A stretch of 32,721 nucleotides of DNA from Shewanella sp. UCD-KL12 (GCF_001957125.1 NZ_MPHJ01000026.1:1-32721), one strand, 5' to 3'; positions 23,930-31,701 are shown, counted from the stretch's first letter. Notes: generated from the sequence alone by a model not told the origin. Numbers and translations: made by a program.

Positions 23930-24925
23930 GTGAATATAAAGCAAAAGTTGCTTACACCTTTATTAGTCGCAGCATTCTCCGCTACAGCAAATACATCTCC
24001 TCTTATAGAAGATGCTGCAGTTATACCGCTAAAAAGTGAGTTTCTACAAACCCAACAAGCGTTAGGCTTTACTCAAGTAGAAGTCGAACAGTTTCTTAGT
24101 AAAGCAAACTATAACCAAGGTGTTATCGATGCGATGACTAAGCCTTGGGAAGCCAAACCATGGCACCAGTATTATCCTATTTTTCTAACTGACAAACGCT
24201 TAAAGGCTGGGTTAGAGTTTTGGAAAGAACATCAATCCACAATTACCAAAGCCTCTAAAGAGTTCGGTGTTAACCCTGAGATTATCGTGGCAATAATAGG
24301 GATTGAAACCTTTTACGGTGGGTATATGGGAAATTACCCCGTTGTTGATGCACTGTACACTTTAGGGTTTTATTACCCACCTAGAGCCACTTTTTTCAGG
24401 AAAGAACTGAGTAATTTACAGACCCTGATTAAAGAGGAGCAGCTTGATATTAGTTCGTTAAATGGCTCATACGCCGGTGCTATGGGTTACGGGCAATTTA
24501 TCCCCTCAAGCTATAGACATTACGCAGTTGACTTTGACAACGATGGTCGACGTGACTTGCTTGGTAACCCTGTCGATGCAATTGGCAGTGTAGCTAACTA
24601 TTTTCATCAGCATGGCTGGCAAGCTGATGCTCAAACAGTGCTTCCTTTAGCTGTAGATGGGGAGCTACCATCAGAGCTAGCGGTATGGTCAGGGGAAAAG
24701 CTCAAGTATAACGTCTCCGATATACTTAAGCCGGGTGTCGCTTTAGCTAAAGCTGTCGATCTTGATGTCTCACAGCCCGCACTCATTGTCGAGCTCGAAC
24801 AGGAGAACGCAAGTGAGTATTGGATTGGTTTAAATAACTTCTATGTGATCACCCGATATAACCGTAGCCCGCTCTATGCAATGGCCGTTTATCAGTTTAG
24901 CCAAGAGTTAAAGAACGCTTTATGA
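23930..24925 (+). CDS. mltB: Lytic murein transglycosylase B
   Basis: It cleaves the glycan strand of peptidoglycan to form 1,6-anhydro-muropeptides. It has 331 residues; the GTG at 23930 has AGGGA nine bases upstream. The catalytic Glu is E126 in GIETFYGGYMGNY, and YAGAMGYGQFIPSSY plus the VDFDNDGRRDL loop (an EF-hand-like calcium site in E. coli Slt35) are present. The signal peptide (residues 1-23 or so) has no cysteine, so unlike E. coli MltB this protein is not a lipoprotein at its N-terminus and is probably soluble in the periplasm. It overlaps rlpA by four bases. Confidence 0.95.
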   Translation: MNIKQKLLTPLLVAAFSATANTSPLIEDAAVIPLKSEFLQTQQALGFTQVEVEQFLSKANYNQGVIDAMTKPWEAKPWHQYYPIFLTDKRLKAGLEFWKEHQSTITKASKEFGVNPEIIVAIIGIETFYGGYMGNYPVVDALYTLGFYYPPRATFFRKELSNLQTLIKEEQLDISSLNGSYAGAMGYGQFIPSSYRHYAVDFDNDGRRDLLGNPVDAIGSVANYFHQHGWQADAQTVLPLAVDGELPSELAVWSGEKLKYNVSDILKPGVALAKAVDLDVSQPALIVELEQENASEYWIGLNNFYVITRYNRSPLYAMAVYQFSQELKNAL

Positions 24926-25728
24926 ACCTTAATAGCAGATTTAGACACATTGTATTGTTGAGCCTAGTGTTACTGCTTGGCGCTTGCTCAAGCTCAAACA
25001 ATGCAAACAGTGGGCGATATGAGCTCGCCAACGATAAGGCACCAACGAGCGCCCCCGATGTATCTAAAGTTGAAGATGCTCACCCAAGGTATGAACCGTA
25101 CAGCCGAGGTGGTAACAAGAGCAACTACACAGTGCTTGGCAAAAGCTATAAAGTCCTAGACACAGGCAAAGGCTTCACAGAGAGCGGTTATGCCTCTTGG
25201 TATGGTTCTAAATTTCATGGGCATCTGACATCAAATGGAGAAACCTATGATATGTACTCAATGTCAGCGGCTCATAAGTCTCTGCCATTACCCAGTTATG
25301 TTAAAGTCACCAATAAAAAGAATAATAAGCAGGTTATTGTTCGCGTTAACGATCGAGGTCCCTTCCATGAAGGGAGAATAATTGATCTATCATACGCAGC
25401 GGCTCATCGCTTAGATATGCTCAAAACAGGTACCGCTAGCGTTGATATAGAAGTTATCTTTATTGAAAGCCCTGAATCAATCGCTTTAGCAAACCTTAAA
25501 GACACTAAGCTTCACTATATCCAAGTTTTAGCCTCGTCTGATAAAACTAAGCTGACATCAATCTCTAAAGAGATCGAAACTAAATACCAAATTAAGACGC
25601 GTTTGCTACCAGCTAATAAGCTCTTCAAACTTCAAGTCGGACCGATTGGGCAGCGTAATATAGCAACAAAAATCAATGAACAACTGAAACAAGATGGCTT
25701 TCCACAAAGCTACCTTATTTCTGAATAG
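24922..25728 (+). CDS. rlpA: Septal-ring lipoprotein RlpA (septal lytic transglycosylase family)
   Basis: This outer-membrane lipoprotein binds denuded glycan at septa; in Pseudomonas the orthologue is a lytic transglycosylase. It has 268 residues, shorter than E. coli RlpA (362). The lipobox LLLGACSSS has its Cys at C22. A double-psi beta-barrel domain (about 88-185) includes SGYASWYGSKFHGHLTSNGE and VRVNDRGPFHEGRIIDLSYA, with the Glu and Asp equivalent to the catalytic residues in Pseudomonas. The C-terminal SPOR domain (about 193-268) has the IQVLASSDKTK start. It is coupled to mltB and lies upstream of dacA in the usual order. Confidence 0.95.
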   Translation: MNLNSRFRHIVLLSLVLLLGACSSSNNANSGRYELANDKAPTSAPDVSKVEDAHPRYEPYSRGGNKSNYTVLGKSYKVLDTGKGFTESGYASWYGSKFHGHLTSNGETYDMYSMSAAHKSLPLPSYVKVTNKKNNKQVIVRVNDRGPFHEGRIIDLSYAAAHRLDMLKTGTASVDIEVIFIESPESIALANLKDTKLHYIQVLASSDKTKLTSISKEIETKYQIKTRLLPANKLFKLQVGPIGQRNIATKINEQLKQDGFPQSYLISE

Positions 25729-25822
25729 CAGATAAGGTGATAACGCCTTAGTGTTACTTGCTGTATATTCATACACTTTACAAAAGATTAATGAACCTTC
25801 ACGGAATATGATAGTCGACTAG

Positions 25823-25831
25823 TGATATACT
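25823..25831 (+). promoter_or_regulatory. Possible extended -10 promoter of dacA
   Basis: TGATATACT (TGn plus TATACT) lies 51 bases before the proposed dacA start at 25882. There is no clear -35 box at 17 bases. The rest of the rlpA-dacA gap contains no gene. Confidence 0.4.
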
Positions 25832-25881
25832 GCGAATAATTTCGTTTTCCGAATTTAACCTGATAAGACGTGCTTTTTAAT

Positions 25882-27054
25882 ATGAAATTTTTAAATAATT
25901 CTCTAAAAACGCTTTTACTTGCGAGCTCTGTTGCGGGAACATTTGCCCTCGCAGCGCCAGTAGTAACCCCTAATGCACCGACTGTCGCAGCTAAAGCTTA
26001 TGTCTTGATGGATTACAATACTGGTCAAGTCATTGCTGAAAACAATGCCTATGAAAGCCTAAATCCTGCAAGTTTGACTAAGATGATGACCAGTTATGTC
26101 ATTGGTCATGAGATTAAAGTCGGAAACATCTCACCTGATGATAAAGTCACCATCAGTAAAAAAGCATGGTCAAAGAACTTTCCTGATTCGTCAAAAATGT
26201 TCATTGAAGTCGGTAAGCAGGTCACTGTCGACGACTTAAACCATGGCATCATCATTCAATCAGGTAACGATGCTTGTGTTGCTATGGCAGAGCATATTGC
26301 TGGTACTGAAGATGGCTTCGTCGACCTAATGAACTCATGGTCTACCCAGCTAGGCATGAAAGATAGCTACTTTGAAAACTCCCATGGTTTAGACTCTGAT
26401 AACCACAAGACAACAGCCTATGATATGGCGCTATTAGGTGCAGCACTTATCCGCGATGTGCCTGAAGAGTATGTGTTATATAAAAAGAAGTCTTTTACCT
26501 ATAACGGTATCAAGCAGTATAACCGTAATGGTTTATTATGGGATAAAAGCATGAATGTGGACGGGATAAAGACCGGACATACTTCAGGCGCAGGTTTTAA
26601 CTTAGTCACCTCTGCAACCAAAGATAATATGCGTCTAGTCGCTGTTGTTATGGGAACGCAGAGTGAATCAGCTCGTAAAGCCGAAAGTAAGAAGATTCTA
26701 AACTATGGCTTCCGCTTCTTCGAAACGATCACCCCATACAAGGCAGGTGATAGTTTTATTTCACAGCAGATCTGGTACGGTGATAAAGAATCGGTCAACC
26801 TAGGTGTAACGACTGACACCCCAATTACCATTAGCCGAGGTCAAGCTAAAAACCTTCAAGCTAACTTCGAACTCACTAAAGAGCTTAGCGCACCTATTGC
26901 AAAAGGTGAGACTGTTGGTCGTATCTACTTCCAGCTTAACGGAAAAGATATTGCGCAGTTCCCTCTTGTCACATTAGAAGAAGTGAATGAGGGTAGCTGG
27001 TTCAGTAAGCTGATGGACTACTTCAAGCAGATGTTCGCTGGCTGGTTTAGCTAA
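25882..27054 (+). CDS. dacA: D-alanyl-D-alanine carboxypeptidase (PBP5 type)
   Basis: It trims the terminal D-Ala from peptidoglycan pentapeptides in the periplasm. The ATG at 25882 gives 390 residues beginning MKFLNNSLKTLL; a GTG at 25870 would add four residues and neither has a strong ribosome-binding site. The signal peptide is about 25 residues. The penicillin-binding motifs are SLTK (PASLTKMMTSYV, Ser near 64), SGN (IIIQSGNDACVAMA) and KTG (DGIKTGHTSGAGFN). A C-terminal beta domain and an amphipathic membrane-anchoring tail (FSKLMDYFKQMFAGWFS) are typical of PBP5. It ends before a terminator. Confidence 0.97.
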   Translation: MKFLNNSLKTLLLASSVAGTFALAAPVVTPNAPTVAAKAYVLMDYNTGQVIAENNAYESLNPASLTKMMTSYVIGHEIKVGNISPDDKVTISKKAWSKNFPDSSKMFIEVGKQVTVDDLNHGIIIQSGNDACVAMAEHIAGTEDGFVDLMNSWSTQLGMKDSYFENSHGLDSDNHKTTAYDMALLGAALIRDVPEEYVLYKKKSFTYNGIKQYNRNGLLWDKSMNVDGIKTGHTSGAGFNLVTSATKDNMRLVAVVMGTQSESARKAESKKILNYGFRFFETITPYKAGDSFISQQIWYGDKESVNLGVTTDTPITISRGQAKNLQANFELTKELSAPIAKGETVGRIYFQLNGKDIAQFPLVTLEEVNEGSWFSKLMDYFKQMFAGWFS

Positions 27055-27075
27055 CCTCAGCTCATTGACTCTGCT

Positions 27076-27100
27076 GAAGCCACCTTAGGGTGGCTTCTTT
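27076..27100 (+). terminator. Intrinsic terminator of dacA
   Basis: GAAGCCACC - TTAG - GGTGGCTTC is followed by TTTG, 21 bases after the dacA stop. It is a perfect 9-bp stem. Confidence 0.85.
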
Positions 27101-27124
27101 GTTTCAACTCCCCCTTGAAATCCG

Positions 27125-27130
27125 TATAAT
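27125..27130 (+). promoter_or_regulatory. Possible -10 box of the ybeD promoter
   Basis: A perfect TATAAT lies 43 bases before the ybeD start. The best -35 at 17 bases (TTTCAA, 27102-27107) is weak and partly overlaps the dacA terminator tail. Confidence 0.4.
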
Positions 27131-27173
27131 CAACTCCATATATAGTCCATTAGAATGGCAAGAGAGCTTAGAT

Positions 27174-27440
27174 ATGTTAGATACAAAATTTGATGAACTG
27201 ATGGAGTTTCCAAACTCATTCCCCTTTAAAGTTGTTGGTGATGCAAGCGATGAGCTAGCTGATAAGGTTGTTGCCGTAGCGCAAAAACATGTACCTGGTG
27301 ATTATGCGCCATTGACTAAGGTCTCGAGTAAAGGCACTTACTACTCAATTACAATCAGAATTACAGTTCAGAGCAAAGAGCAAGTTGAAACGCTTTATAC
27401 CGAACTTGCTGCAATAGATGGCGTAAAACGCGTACTGTAA
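27174..27440 (+). CDS. ybeD: UPF0250 (DUF493) family protein YbeD
   Basis: This is a small cytoplasmic ACT-like fold protein of unknown function found between dacA and lipB. The ATG at 27174 gives 88 residues (E. coli 87) beginning MLDTKFDELMEFPNSFPFKV; an upstream in-frame extension runs into the dacA terminator and is not likely coding. Conserved family stretches APGDY-like HVPGDYAPLTKVSSKGTYYS and VETLYTELAAIDGVKRVL are present. A regulatory link to lipoate or branched metabolism is sometimes supposed from its position only. Confidence 0.93.
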   Translation: MLDTKFDELMEFPNSFPFKVVGDASDELADKVVAVAQKHVPGDYAPLTKVSSKGTYYSITIRITVQSKEQVETLYTELAAIDGVKRVL

Positions 27441-27502
27441 TAGTATTTTGCTCTATCTTTAGATAAAAATTACTTGCCTCATCAATATTCCTCATCTCTG
27501 AT

Positions 27503-27524
27503 AAATGTGATCTAGCTTACATTT
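27503..27524 (+). promoter_or_regulatory. CRP-like binding site upstream of lipB
   Basis: AAATGTGATCTAGCTTACATTT matches the 22-bp CRP consensus (AAATGTGATCTAGATCACATTT) at 20 positions, differing at two bases in the second half-site. It overlaps the proposed -35 box of the lipB promoter and lies 54 bases before the lipB start, so it could activate from a class II-like position or repress. Other CRP/FNR-type regulators share similar half-sites, but TGTGA points to CRP. Confidence 0.75.
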
Positions 27525-27544
27525 ATCAGTTAGAGGAGTATAAT
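27516..27544 (+). promoter_or_regulatory. sigma70 promoter of lipBA
   Basis: CTTACA (27516-27521), a 17-base spacer and a perfect TATAAT (27539-27544) lie 34 bases before the TTG start. The -35 is inside the CRP-like site. Confidence 0.65.
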
Positions 27545-27577
27545 GCCGCCATCTTAGCTAGAGGGGAGAGGTTGCCC

Positions 27578-28225
27578 TTGTCAGAAAGTACATTGCATAT
27601 AAGGCATCTAGGCCAACAGGATTATGAATCTGTATGGCGTGCGATGCAGGAATACACCGACAACCGAGACGATTCAAGTCCTGATCAACTTTGGATTGTT
27701 GAGCACCCTCCAGTGTTCACACAAGGCCAAGCCGGCAAAAGTGAACATATTCTCAACCCGGGTGATATCCCTGTCATTCAGGTAGATCGTGGTGGACAAG
27801 TTACATACCACGGACCCGGTCAATTAGTGGCATACCCGCTAATTAATATCAAAAGGCTAAAGATTGGCGTTAGGCAGCTTGTTACTGATATAGAAAATAG
27901 CATAGTGCAGATGCTCGAAGGCTATCAGATTAAAGCTTACGCGAAATGTGATGCGCCTGGTGTTTATGTCGATGAGCGTAAAGTAGCTTCGCTTGGATTA
28001 AGGATCCGTAAAGGATGCTCATTCCACGGTTTAGCACTTAATGTCGACATGGATATGGCCCCTTTTCAACGCATAAACCCATGTGGGTATGCAGGTCTTG
28101 AAATGGTTCAATGCAAACCACTCGGTGGCCCCCAAACAGTCATTGAAGCTGGTGAGCAGCTTATTAAAACATTTAGCCAAAACTTAGGTTATCAAAATTT
28201 AGTTCATCACCAAGGATTATCTTAG
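27578..28225 (+). CDS. lipB: Octanoyl-(acyl-carrier protein)-protein N-octanoyltransferase
   Basis: It moves octanoate from ACP to lipoyl domains, the first step of de novo lipoate assembly. The TTG at 27578 is chosen since GAGGGGAGAGG lies six to nine bases upstream; it gives 215 residues (E. coli 213). A TTG two codons earlier is too close to that site. Family motifs RGGQVTYHGPGQLVAYPL, the catalytic Lys in ERKVASLGLRI, the SFHGLALNVDMD segment and the catalytic Cys in INPCGYAGLEM are present. lipA begins 4 bases after its stop, so they form an operon. Confidence 0.96.
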   Translation: MSESTLHIRHLGQQDYESVWRAMQEYTDNRDDSSPDQLWIVEHPPVFTQGQAGKSEHILNPGDIPVIQVDRGGQVTYHGPGQLVAYPLINIKRLKIGVRQLVTDIENSIVQMLEGYQIKAYAKCDAPGVYVDERKVASLGLRIRKGCSFHGLALNVDMDMAPFQRINPCGYAGLEMVQCKPLGGPQTVIEAGEQLIKTFSQNLGYQNLVHHQGLS

Positions 28226-28229
28226 TCAT

Positions 28230-29195
28230 ATGAGTAGGCCAGAGAGATTACAACCCGGTGTGAAATTGAGAGACGCAGAGAAGGTCGCTCGAATTCCGGT
28301 AAAAGTGGTTCCATCAGAACGCGAAAATATGTTGCGCAAGCCAGATTGGCTCAGGGTTAAGTTACCGGCATCAAGCCAACGCATTGATGACATAAAAAAA
28401 GCACTGCGAAAGAATGATCTTCACTCAGTATGTGAAGAAGCATCTTGCCCTAATCTCGCTGAGTGCTTTAACCATGGTACAGCCACCTTTATGATCTTAG
28501 GTGCTATCTGTACGAGACGCTGCCCATTTTGCGATGTAGCCCATGGTCGACCGCTAAAACCAGATGCTAATGAGCCAATGAAATTGGCTCAGACCATTAA
28601 AGACATGAAGCTTAAGTATGTCGTAATCACATCGGTTGATCGTGACGATCTACGTGATGGTGGAGCACAGCACTTTGCCGACTGTATCCGTGAAATTAGA
28701 CTACTTAACCCTGAAATCAAAATTGAAATTTTAGTCCCTGATTTCAGAGGACGCATTGATGCTGCTCTAGATATTTTGTCAACCTCTCTTCCAGACGTTT
28801 TCAATCACAATCTTGAAACGGCTCCTATGCATTATCGTAAAGCTAGACCTGGCGCCAATTATCAATGGTCGCTAGATCTACTGAAGAAATTCAAAGAACG
28901 TCACCCAGAGATCACTACAAAGTCTGGACTAATGATGGGACTTGGTGAAACCAACGAAGAGATAGCGGAAGTGTTAAGAGATCTAAGAGCTCATAATGTT
29001 GATATGCTAACTCTAGGCCAGTACCTACAGCCATCAAAATTTCACTTACCGGTTGAACGATATGTACCGCCGGCAGAATTTGACGAACTGAGAGTGTTTG
29101 CTGAAAGCATCGGTTTTACCCATGCAGCATGTGGACCTATGGTTCGTTCGAGCTACCATGCCGATCTGCAAGCCCAGGGTAAAGAGGTTAAGTAA
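28230..29195 (+). CDS. lipA: Lipoyl synthase
   Basis: This radical-SAM enzyme inserts two sulfurs into protein-bound octanoate. It has 321 residues, the same as E. coli. The auxiliary cluster ligands are C68, C73 and C79 (CEEASCPNLAEC) and the radical-SAM cluster is C94, C98 and C101 (CTRRCPFC), identical in number to E. coli. The C-terminal MVRSSYHAD holds the conserved RSSY serine ligand. ATG 28230 starts just after lipB; a terminator follows. Confidence 0.98.
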   Translation: MSRPERLQPGVKLRDAEKVARIPVKVVPSERENMLRKPDWLRVKLPASSQRIDDIKKALRKNDLHSVCEEASCPNLAECFNHGTATFMILGAICTRRCPFCDVAHGRPLKPDANEPMKLAQTIKDMKLKYVVITSVDRDDLRDGGAQHFADCIREIRLLNPEIKIEILVPDFRGRIDAALDILSTSLPDVFNHNLETAPMHYRKARPGANYQWSLDLLKKFKERHPEITTKSGLMMGLGETNEEIAEVLRDLRAHNVDMLTLGQYLQPSKFHLPVERYVPPAEFDELRVFAESIGFTHAACGPMVRSSYHADLQAQGKEVK

Positions 29196-29231
29196 TACTC
29201 CTTGGGTTAATACCGGAAAATAGATTTGAAT

Positions 29232-29267
29232 AAAAAGCGTCTCTGATTTATCAGTTGACGCTTTTTT
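29232..29267 (+). terminator. Intrinsic terminator of lipBA
   Basis: AAAAAGCGTC (29232-29241) pairs with GACGCTTTTTT (29257-29267), with a smaller inner hairpin CTGA-TTTA-TCAG in the loop. The T6 tract faces the plus strand. The A5 arm could also help stop minus-strand transcription of rimI. Confidence 0.85.
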
Positions 29268-29301
29268 GTTTTAAGGGAAGTAACAGGATAGACGAAAGTA
29301 T

Positions 29302-29760
29302 CTAGAGGCTTAACTCCATCAAGATGGCATCCTCAACACCGTCAGCGGTCTTATAATAGCCTTTTCTACTTCCAGCCTCTACGAACCCATATTTTGAGTA
29401 CAATGCCCTAGCAGCAATGCTAGAAGCTCTCACTTCTAAAAAAAGTGTTTCCCCCATATCTGAACGCGCTTTACTGATAACAGCCTCAAGAAGGCTGCGG
29501 CCAAAACCTTGCTCTTGGTATTCAGGAGAAACACAAATATCTATTAAGGTTACATCTTCAAATATTTGATGCACTATCGCAAAGCCTAATAGCTCTGCTT
29601 TGTGAGTCAGGCCAAACACAGAGTAAAGATGGCTAAAACAGCTCTGTATCGTTGTAATGCTCATTGGATGAGTATGGGCTTGTGATGCAATTGCTGCCAT
29701 CTGGCGGGCATCATCAAGGCTAAGCTGTACCAACTCAGGGGGCATATTAAGCTTTATCAT
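29302..29760 (-). CDS. rimI: [Ribosomal protein bS18]-alanine N-acetyltransferase RimI
   Basis: This GNAT acetyltransferase modifies the N-terminal alanine of ribosomal protein S18. It has 152 residues (E. coli 148). The acetyl-CoA-binding motif is EYQEQGFGRSLLEAV, preceded by the strand DVTLIDICVSP and followed by LFLEVRASSIAARALYSKYGF, which is characteristic of the RimI group. The ATG at 29760 overlaps the end of holD by 14 bases, as expected for the conserved holD-rimI pair; an internal ATG five codons later is also possible. Its activity on S18 is inferred from context and family. Confidence 0.92.
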   Translation of the reverse strand: MIKLNMPPELVQLSLDDARQMAAIASQAHTHPMSITTIQSCFSHLYSVFGLTHKAELLGFAIVHQIFEDVTLIDICVSPEYQEQGFGRSLLEAVISKARSDMGETLFLEVRASSIAARALYSKYGFVEAGSRKGYYKTADGVEDAILMELSL

Positions 29761-30124
29761 TTGAATCGCTTGTAAGACTGTCTAGGTAGCTGGATATTTC
29801 ACCCCATAGTTTTCGCTTTGCATCAGTATTAGTCGCAAGCTGATTTACTGGAGGAGAGCTAAGTCTTGCATCGACTCTAGGGAGCTTAAGTCGGCGCATA
29901 TCCCAAAATACATGAGCATTACTCGGTAACGTATCTGAGAATGTACATTGAGGTAACTGACAAGCAGCAGAGGCAAGCACAGCTGTAATTAACGGGTTTA
30001 CCGCCAGCTCACTATCCATTTTATCAACCAATACAATATGAGAGCTTACAGCTTTACCAGCACGAACCCAACGAGTGATCCCAATTGCATCTAGATACGA
30101 ACTTTTATCCACTTTATCCAACAC
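29747..30124 (-). CDS. holD: DNA polymerase III psi subunit
   Basis: Psi links the clamp loader to chi and SSB. This family is poorly conserved, but the N-terminal YLDAIGITRWVRAGK matches the E. coli LGITQW motif and the C-terminal half carries TDAKRKLWGEISSYLDSL, similar to the NPTARAALWQQI region. It has 125 residues (E. coli 137). The start is a GTG at 30124. The overlap with rimI supports the call. Nothing is known of its regulation here; the upstream 225 bases to tRNA-Trp hold only that tRNA's terminator. Confidence 0.85.
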   Translation of the reverse strand: MLDKVDKSSYLDAIGITRWVRAGKAVSSHIVLVDKMDSELAVNPLITAVLASAACQLPQCTFSDTLPSNAHVFWDMRRLKLPRVDARLSSPPVNQLATNTDAKRKLWGEISSYLDSLTSDSNDKA

Positions 30125-30316
30125 TATTCATTTACCCATATAAGTAGGATAACAGTTATCTCATCTTGGGTTAATCCTGCATAGGACGTTTAATGGTGCA
30201 GAATTTAATTGGAGTTCATTTTGTGGAAGTATGAACAAATTGAGCTTTGACTAGATAAAAAATCTTGCCCTATCAACTAATCACAACAAGCAAATTTATA
30301 ATGCTTCAGATGCAAG

Positions 30317-30340
30317 AAAGCCGAGCTAATGCTCGGCTTT
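30317..30340 (-). terminator. Terminator downstream of tRNA-Trp
   Basis: AAAGCCGAGC (30317-30326) pairs perfectly with GCTCGGCTTT (30331-30340), loop TAAT. On the minus strand it comes 10 bases after the CCA end and is followed by CTTGC, a poor T tract beyond the stem. Confidence 0.8.
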
Positions 30341-30349
30341 CTCTTAATG

Positions 30350-30426
30350 TGGCAGGGGTAGCAAGACTCGAACTCGCAACCATCGGTTTTGGAGACCGCT
30401 GTTCTACCAATTGGAACTATACCCCT
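30350..30426 (-). tRNA. tRNA-Trp (anticodon CCA)
   Basis: The 77-nt gene has acceptor AGGGGTA paired with TACCCCT, discriminator G and encoded CCA. The anticodon loop is CTCCAAA, anticodon CCA. The anticodon stem GCGGT/ACCGA has a G27-A43 mismatch, and the T arm GCGAG-TTCGAGT-CTTGC has one G-T pair. It stands alone with its own promoter and terminator. Confidence 0.96.
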
Positions 30427-30439
30427 GTTGACGAGACGC

Positions 30440-30468
30440 ATTATGCGTAAACTCCCCTAAAAGGTAAA
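30440..30468 (-). promoter_or_regulatory. sigma70 promoter of tRNA-Trp
   Basis: On the minus strand TTTACC (30468-30463), a 17-base spacer and CATAAT (30445-30440) precede the mature 5' end by 13 bases, with GCGTC as a GC-rich discriminator. Confidence 0.65.
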
Positions 30469-30569
30469 GTACTTTTTATGAATAAACGGTTCAACTGCGG
30501 CATTTTCAATCAAGCGTTCAGCTTTTAATCGATAAGCCAGCAAACTGCTTATAATTTACCGGCAAATAA

Positions 30570-31499
30570 CTACAAGCCGCAAGGTGAAGGCAGTGCTGGA
30601 GACATAGGTTGGACTGTGTCTTGATAATCAACCCCCTTACTCTGGAGCATAGCCACATGCTGCCCAACGGCCTCAGGTGATAATATCTCACCGACCTTAT
30701 GAAAAACCCAATCTATATCCTGTTGATACTCCCTTAACTCATCAGAATCTACAGGACCAATAGAACCGTCAGCTCCCTTTGGCATAAACCACAGGTTAAA
30801 ATTAATCGACATAGGCTTTTCTGGTGCGACTTTATCAGAATGAGTTGATATTAGTTTACCGTCTACATAATAGTTCACAGCATCATCTTCAACGGTCATC
30901 ACCAAAGTTCGCCAGCCCGCGTAACTTCCCTCTTTACGGGTATATTCATTAACCTTAGTCCAAGGCTCTAACTGAAACGTTTCCCAAGTTGTTGTCCACA
31001 TAGCGCTATTACTGTCACTCCCCCAACCACCATTGGGTAAATACTCAAAATCGACTTCGCTATAATTTGGATCCATTGGAAACTCTAATGGACTGATCGT
31101 GTAAAATGTTTGAATGACCTCATCCCCGTCAGGACCATAGGAGGGAGTATCTCTTAAGAATACTCTGGCACCATATGTGCCCTTTAGATACTTTCTGGCA
31201 TGACATAGCTGAGTATGGCGAGTATTATCCCCCTCGCCAGCTGTTATTGAACTCATTCTAACAGCACCACGATGTGCTTCTTTCAATTCTGGGTGAAAGC
31301 TAACGCCCTCGGCCGACCATTCAGCCCCACTAATACCAGGATGCCCTCTCTCAGTTCGTACTTTCCAACCATTTTGTACAAACTCCGGCATTTCAGCATA
31401 ATTGAAATCATCAAAAAATATTGCTTCACTAGCGTGACTGAGCCCAGAGGAGATGGAACTTCCTAACACGATTAAGCTAATTACTGTTCGTTTTTGCAC
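30570..31499 (-). CDS. Secreted glycoside hydrolase family 16-like protein
   Basis: This is a likely exported beta-glucan or algal-galactan hydrolase. It has 309 residues from GTG 31499, with AGGGAAG eight bases upstream. The signal peptide is residues 1-23 (cut after SHA). The concanavalin-like fold is suggested by FFDDFNY at 28-34, and the GH16 catalytic pattern ExDxE is seen as E148, D150, E152 in YSEVDFEYLPNGGW. Then WRTLVMTVEDDAVNYYVDGK, typical of this fold, and NFNLWFMPKG follow. There is no carbohydrate-binding module and the last 40 residues match nothing I know. The substrate is unknown. It is isolated between tRNA-Trp and an rRNA operon, so it is probably an accessory gene. Confidence 0.75.
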   Translation of the reverse strand: MQKRTVISLIVLGSSISSGLSHASEAIFFDDFNYAEMPEFVQNGWKVRTERGHPGISGAEWSAEGVSFHPELKEAHRGAVRMSSITAGEGDNTRHTQLCHARKYLKGTYGARVFLRDTPSYGPDGDEVIQTFYTISPLEFPMDPNYSEVDFEYLPNGGWGSDSNSAMWTTTWETFQLEPWTKVNEYTRKEGSYAGWRTLVMTVEDDAVNYYVDGKLISTHSDKVAPEKPMSINFNLWFMPKGADGSIGPVDSDELREYQQDIDWVFHKVGEILSPEAVGQHVAMLQSKGVDYQDTVQPMSPALPSPCGL

Positions 31500-31584
31500 T
31501 TTTTGTTCTTCCCTGCTAACAAATTGACAACGCTGTCACTTATAAGCTAGCACTATAATAACAACGGTGTAATCATGCTTTAGT

Positions 31585-31590
31585 ATTATA
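31585..31590 (-). promoter_or_regulatory. Possible -10 box upstream of the GH16-like gene
   Basis: TATAAT on the minus strand (31590-31585) lies 86 bases before the GTG start. A -35 at 17 bases would fall at 31613-31608 (TTAGAG), which is the junction with the heptamer repeat. This is a weak -35, so the promoter is tentative. Confidence 0.35.
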
Positions 31591-31610
31591 AAGCAGTAAT
31601 ATAACTCCTC

Positions 31611-31701
31611 TAAGCTCTAAGCTCTAAGCTCTAAGCTCTAAGCTCTAAGCTCTAAGCTCTAAGCTCTAAGCTCTAAGCTCTAAGCTCTAAGCTCTAAGCT
31701 C
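31611..31701. repeat. Perfect tandem repeat: 13 copies of TAAGCTC
   Basis: The 91 bases 31611-31701 are thirteen identical copies of a 7-bp unit with no variant. The array ends 20 bases from a possible -10 box of the GH16-like gene, which reads away from it. Perfect arrays of this length are prone to slippage during replication. Confidence 0.97.

Noticed and set aside
27090..27173. N-terminal extension of ybeD
   Set aside because: The extension runs through the dacA terminator and a TATAAT box; start at 27174 gives the family length.
31611..31701. Possible CRISPR array
   Set aside because: The repeat is a direct 7-bp tandem array without spacers, and no cas genes are present.
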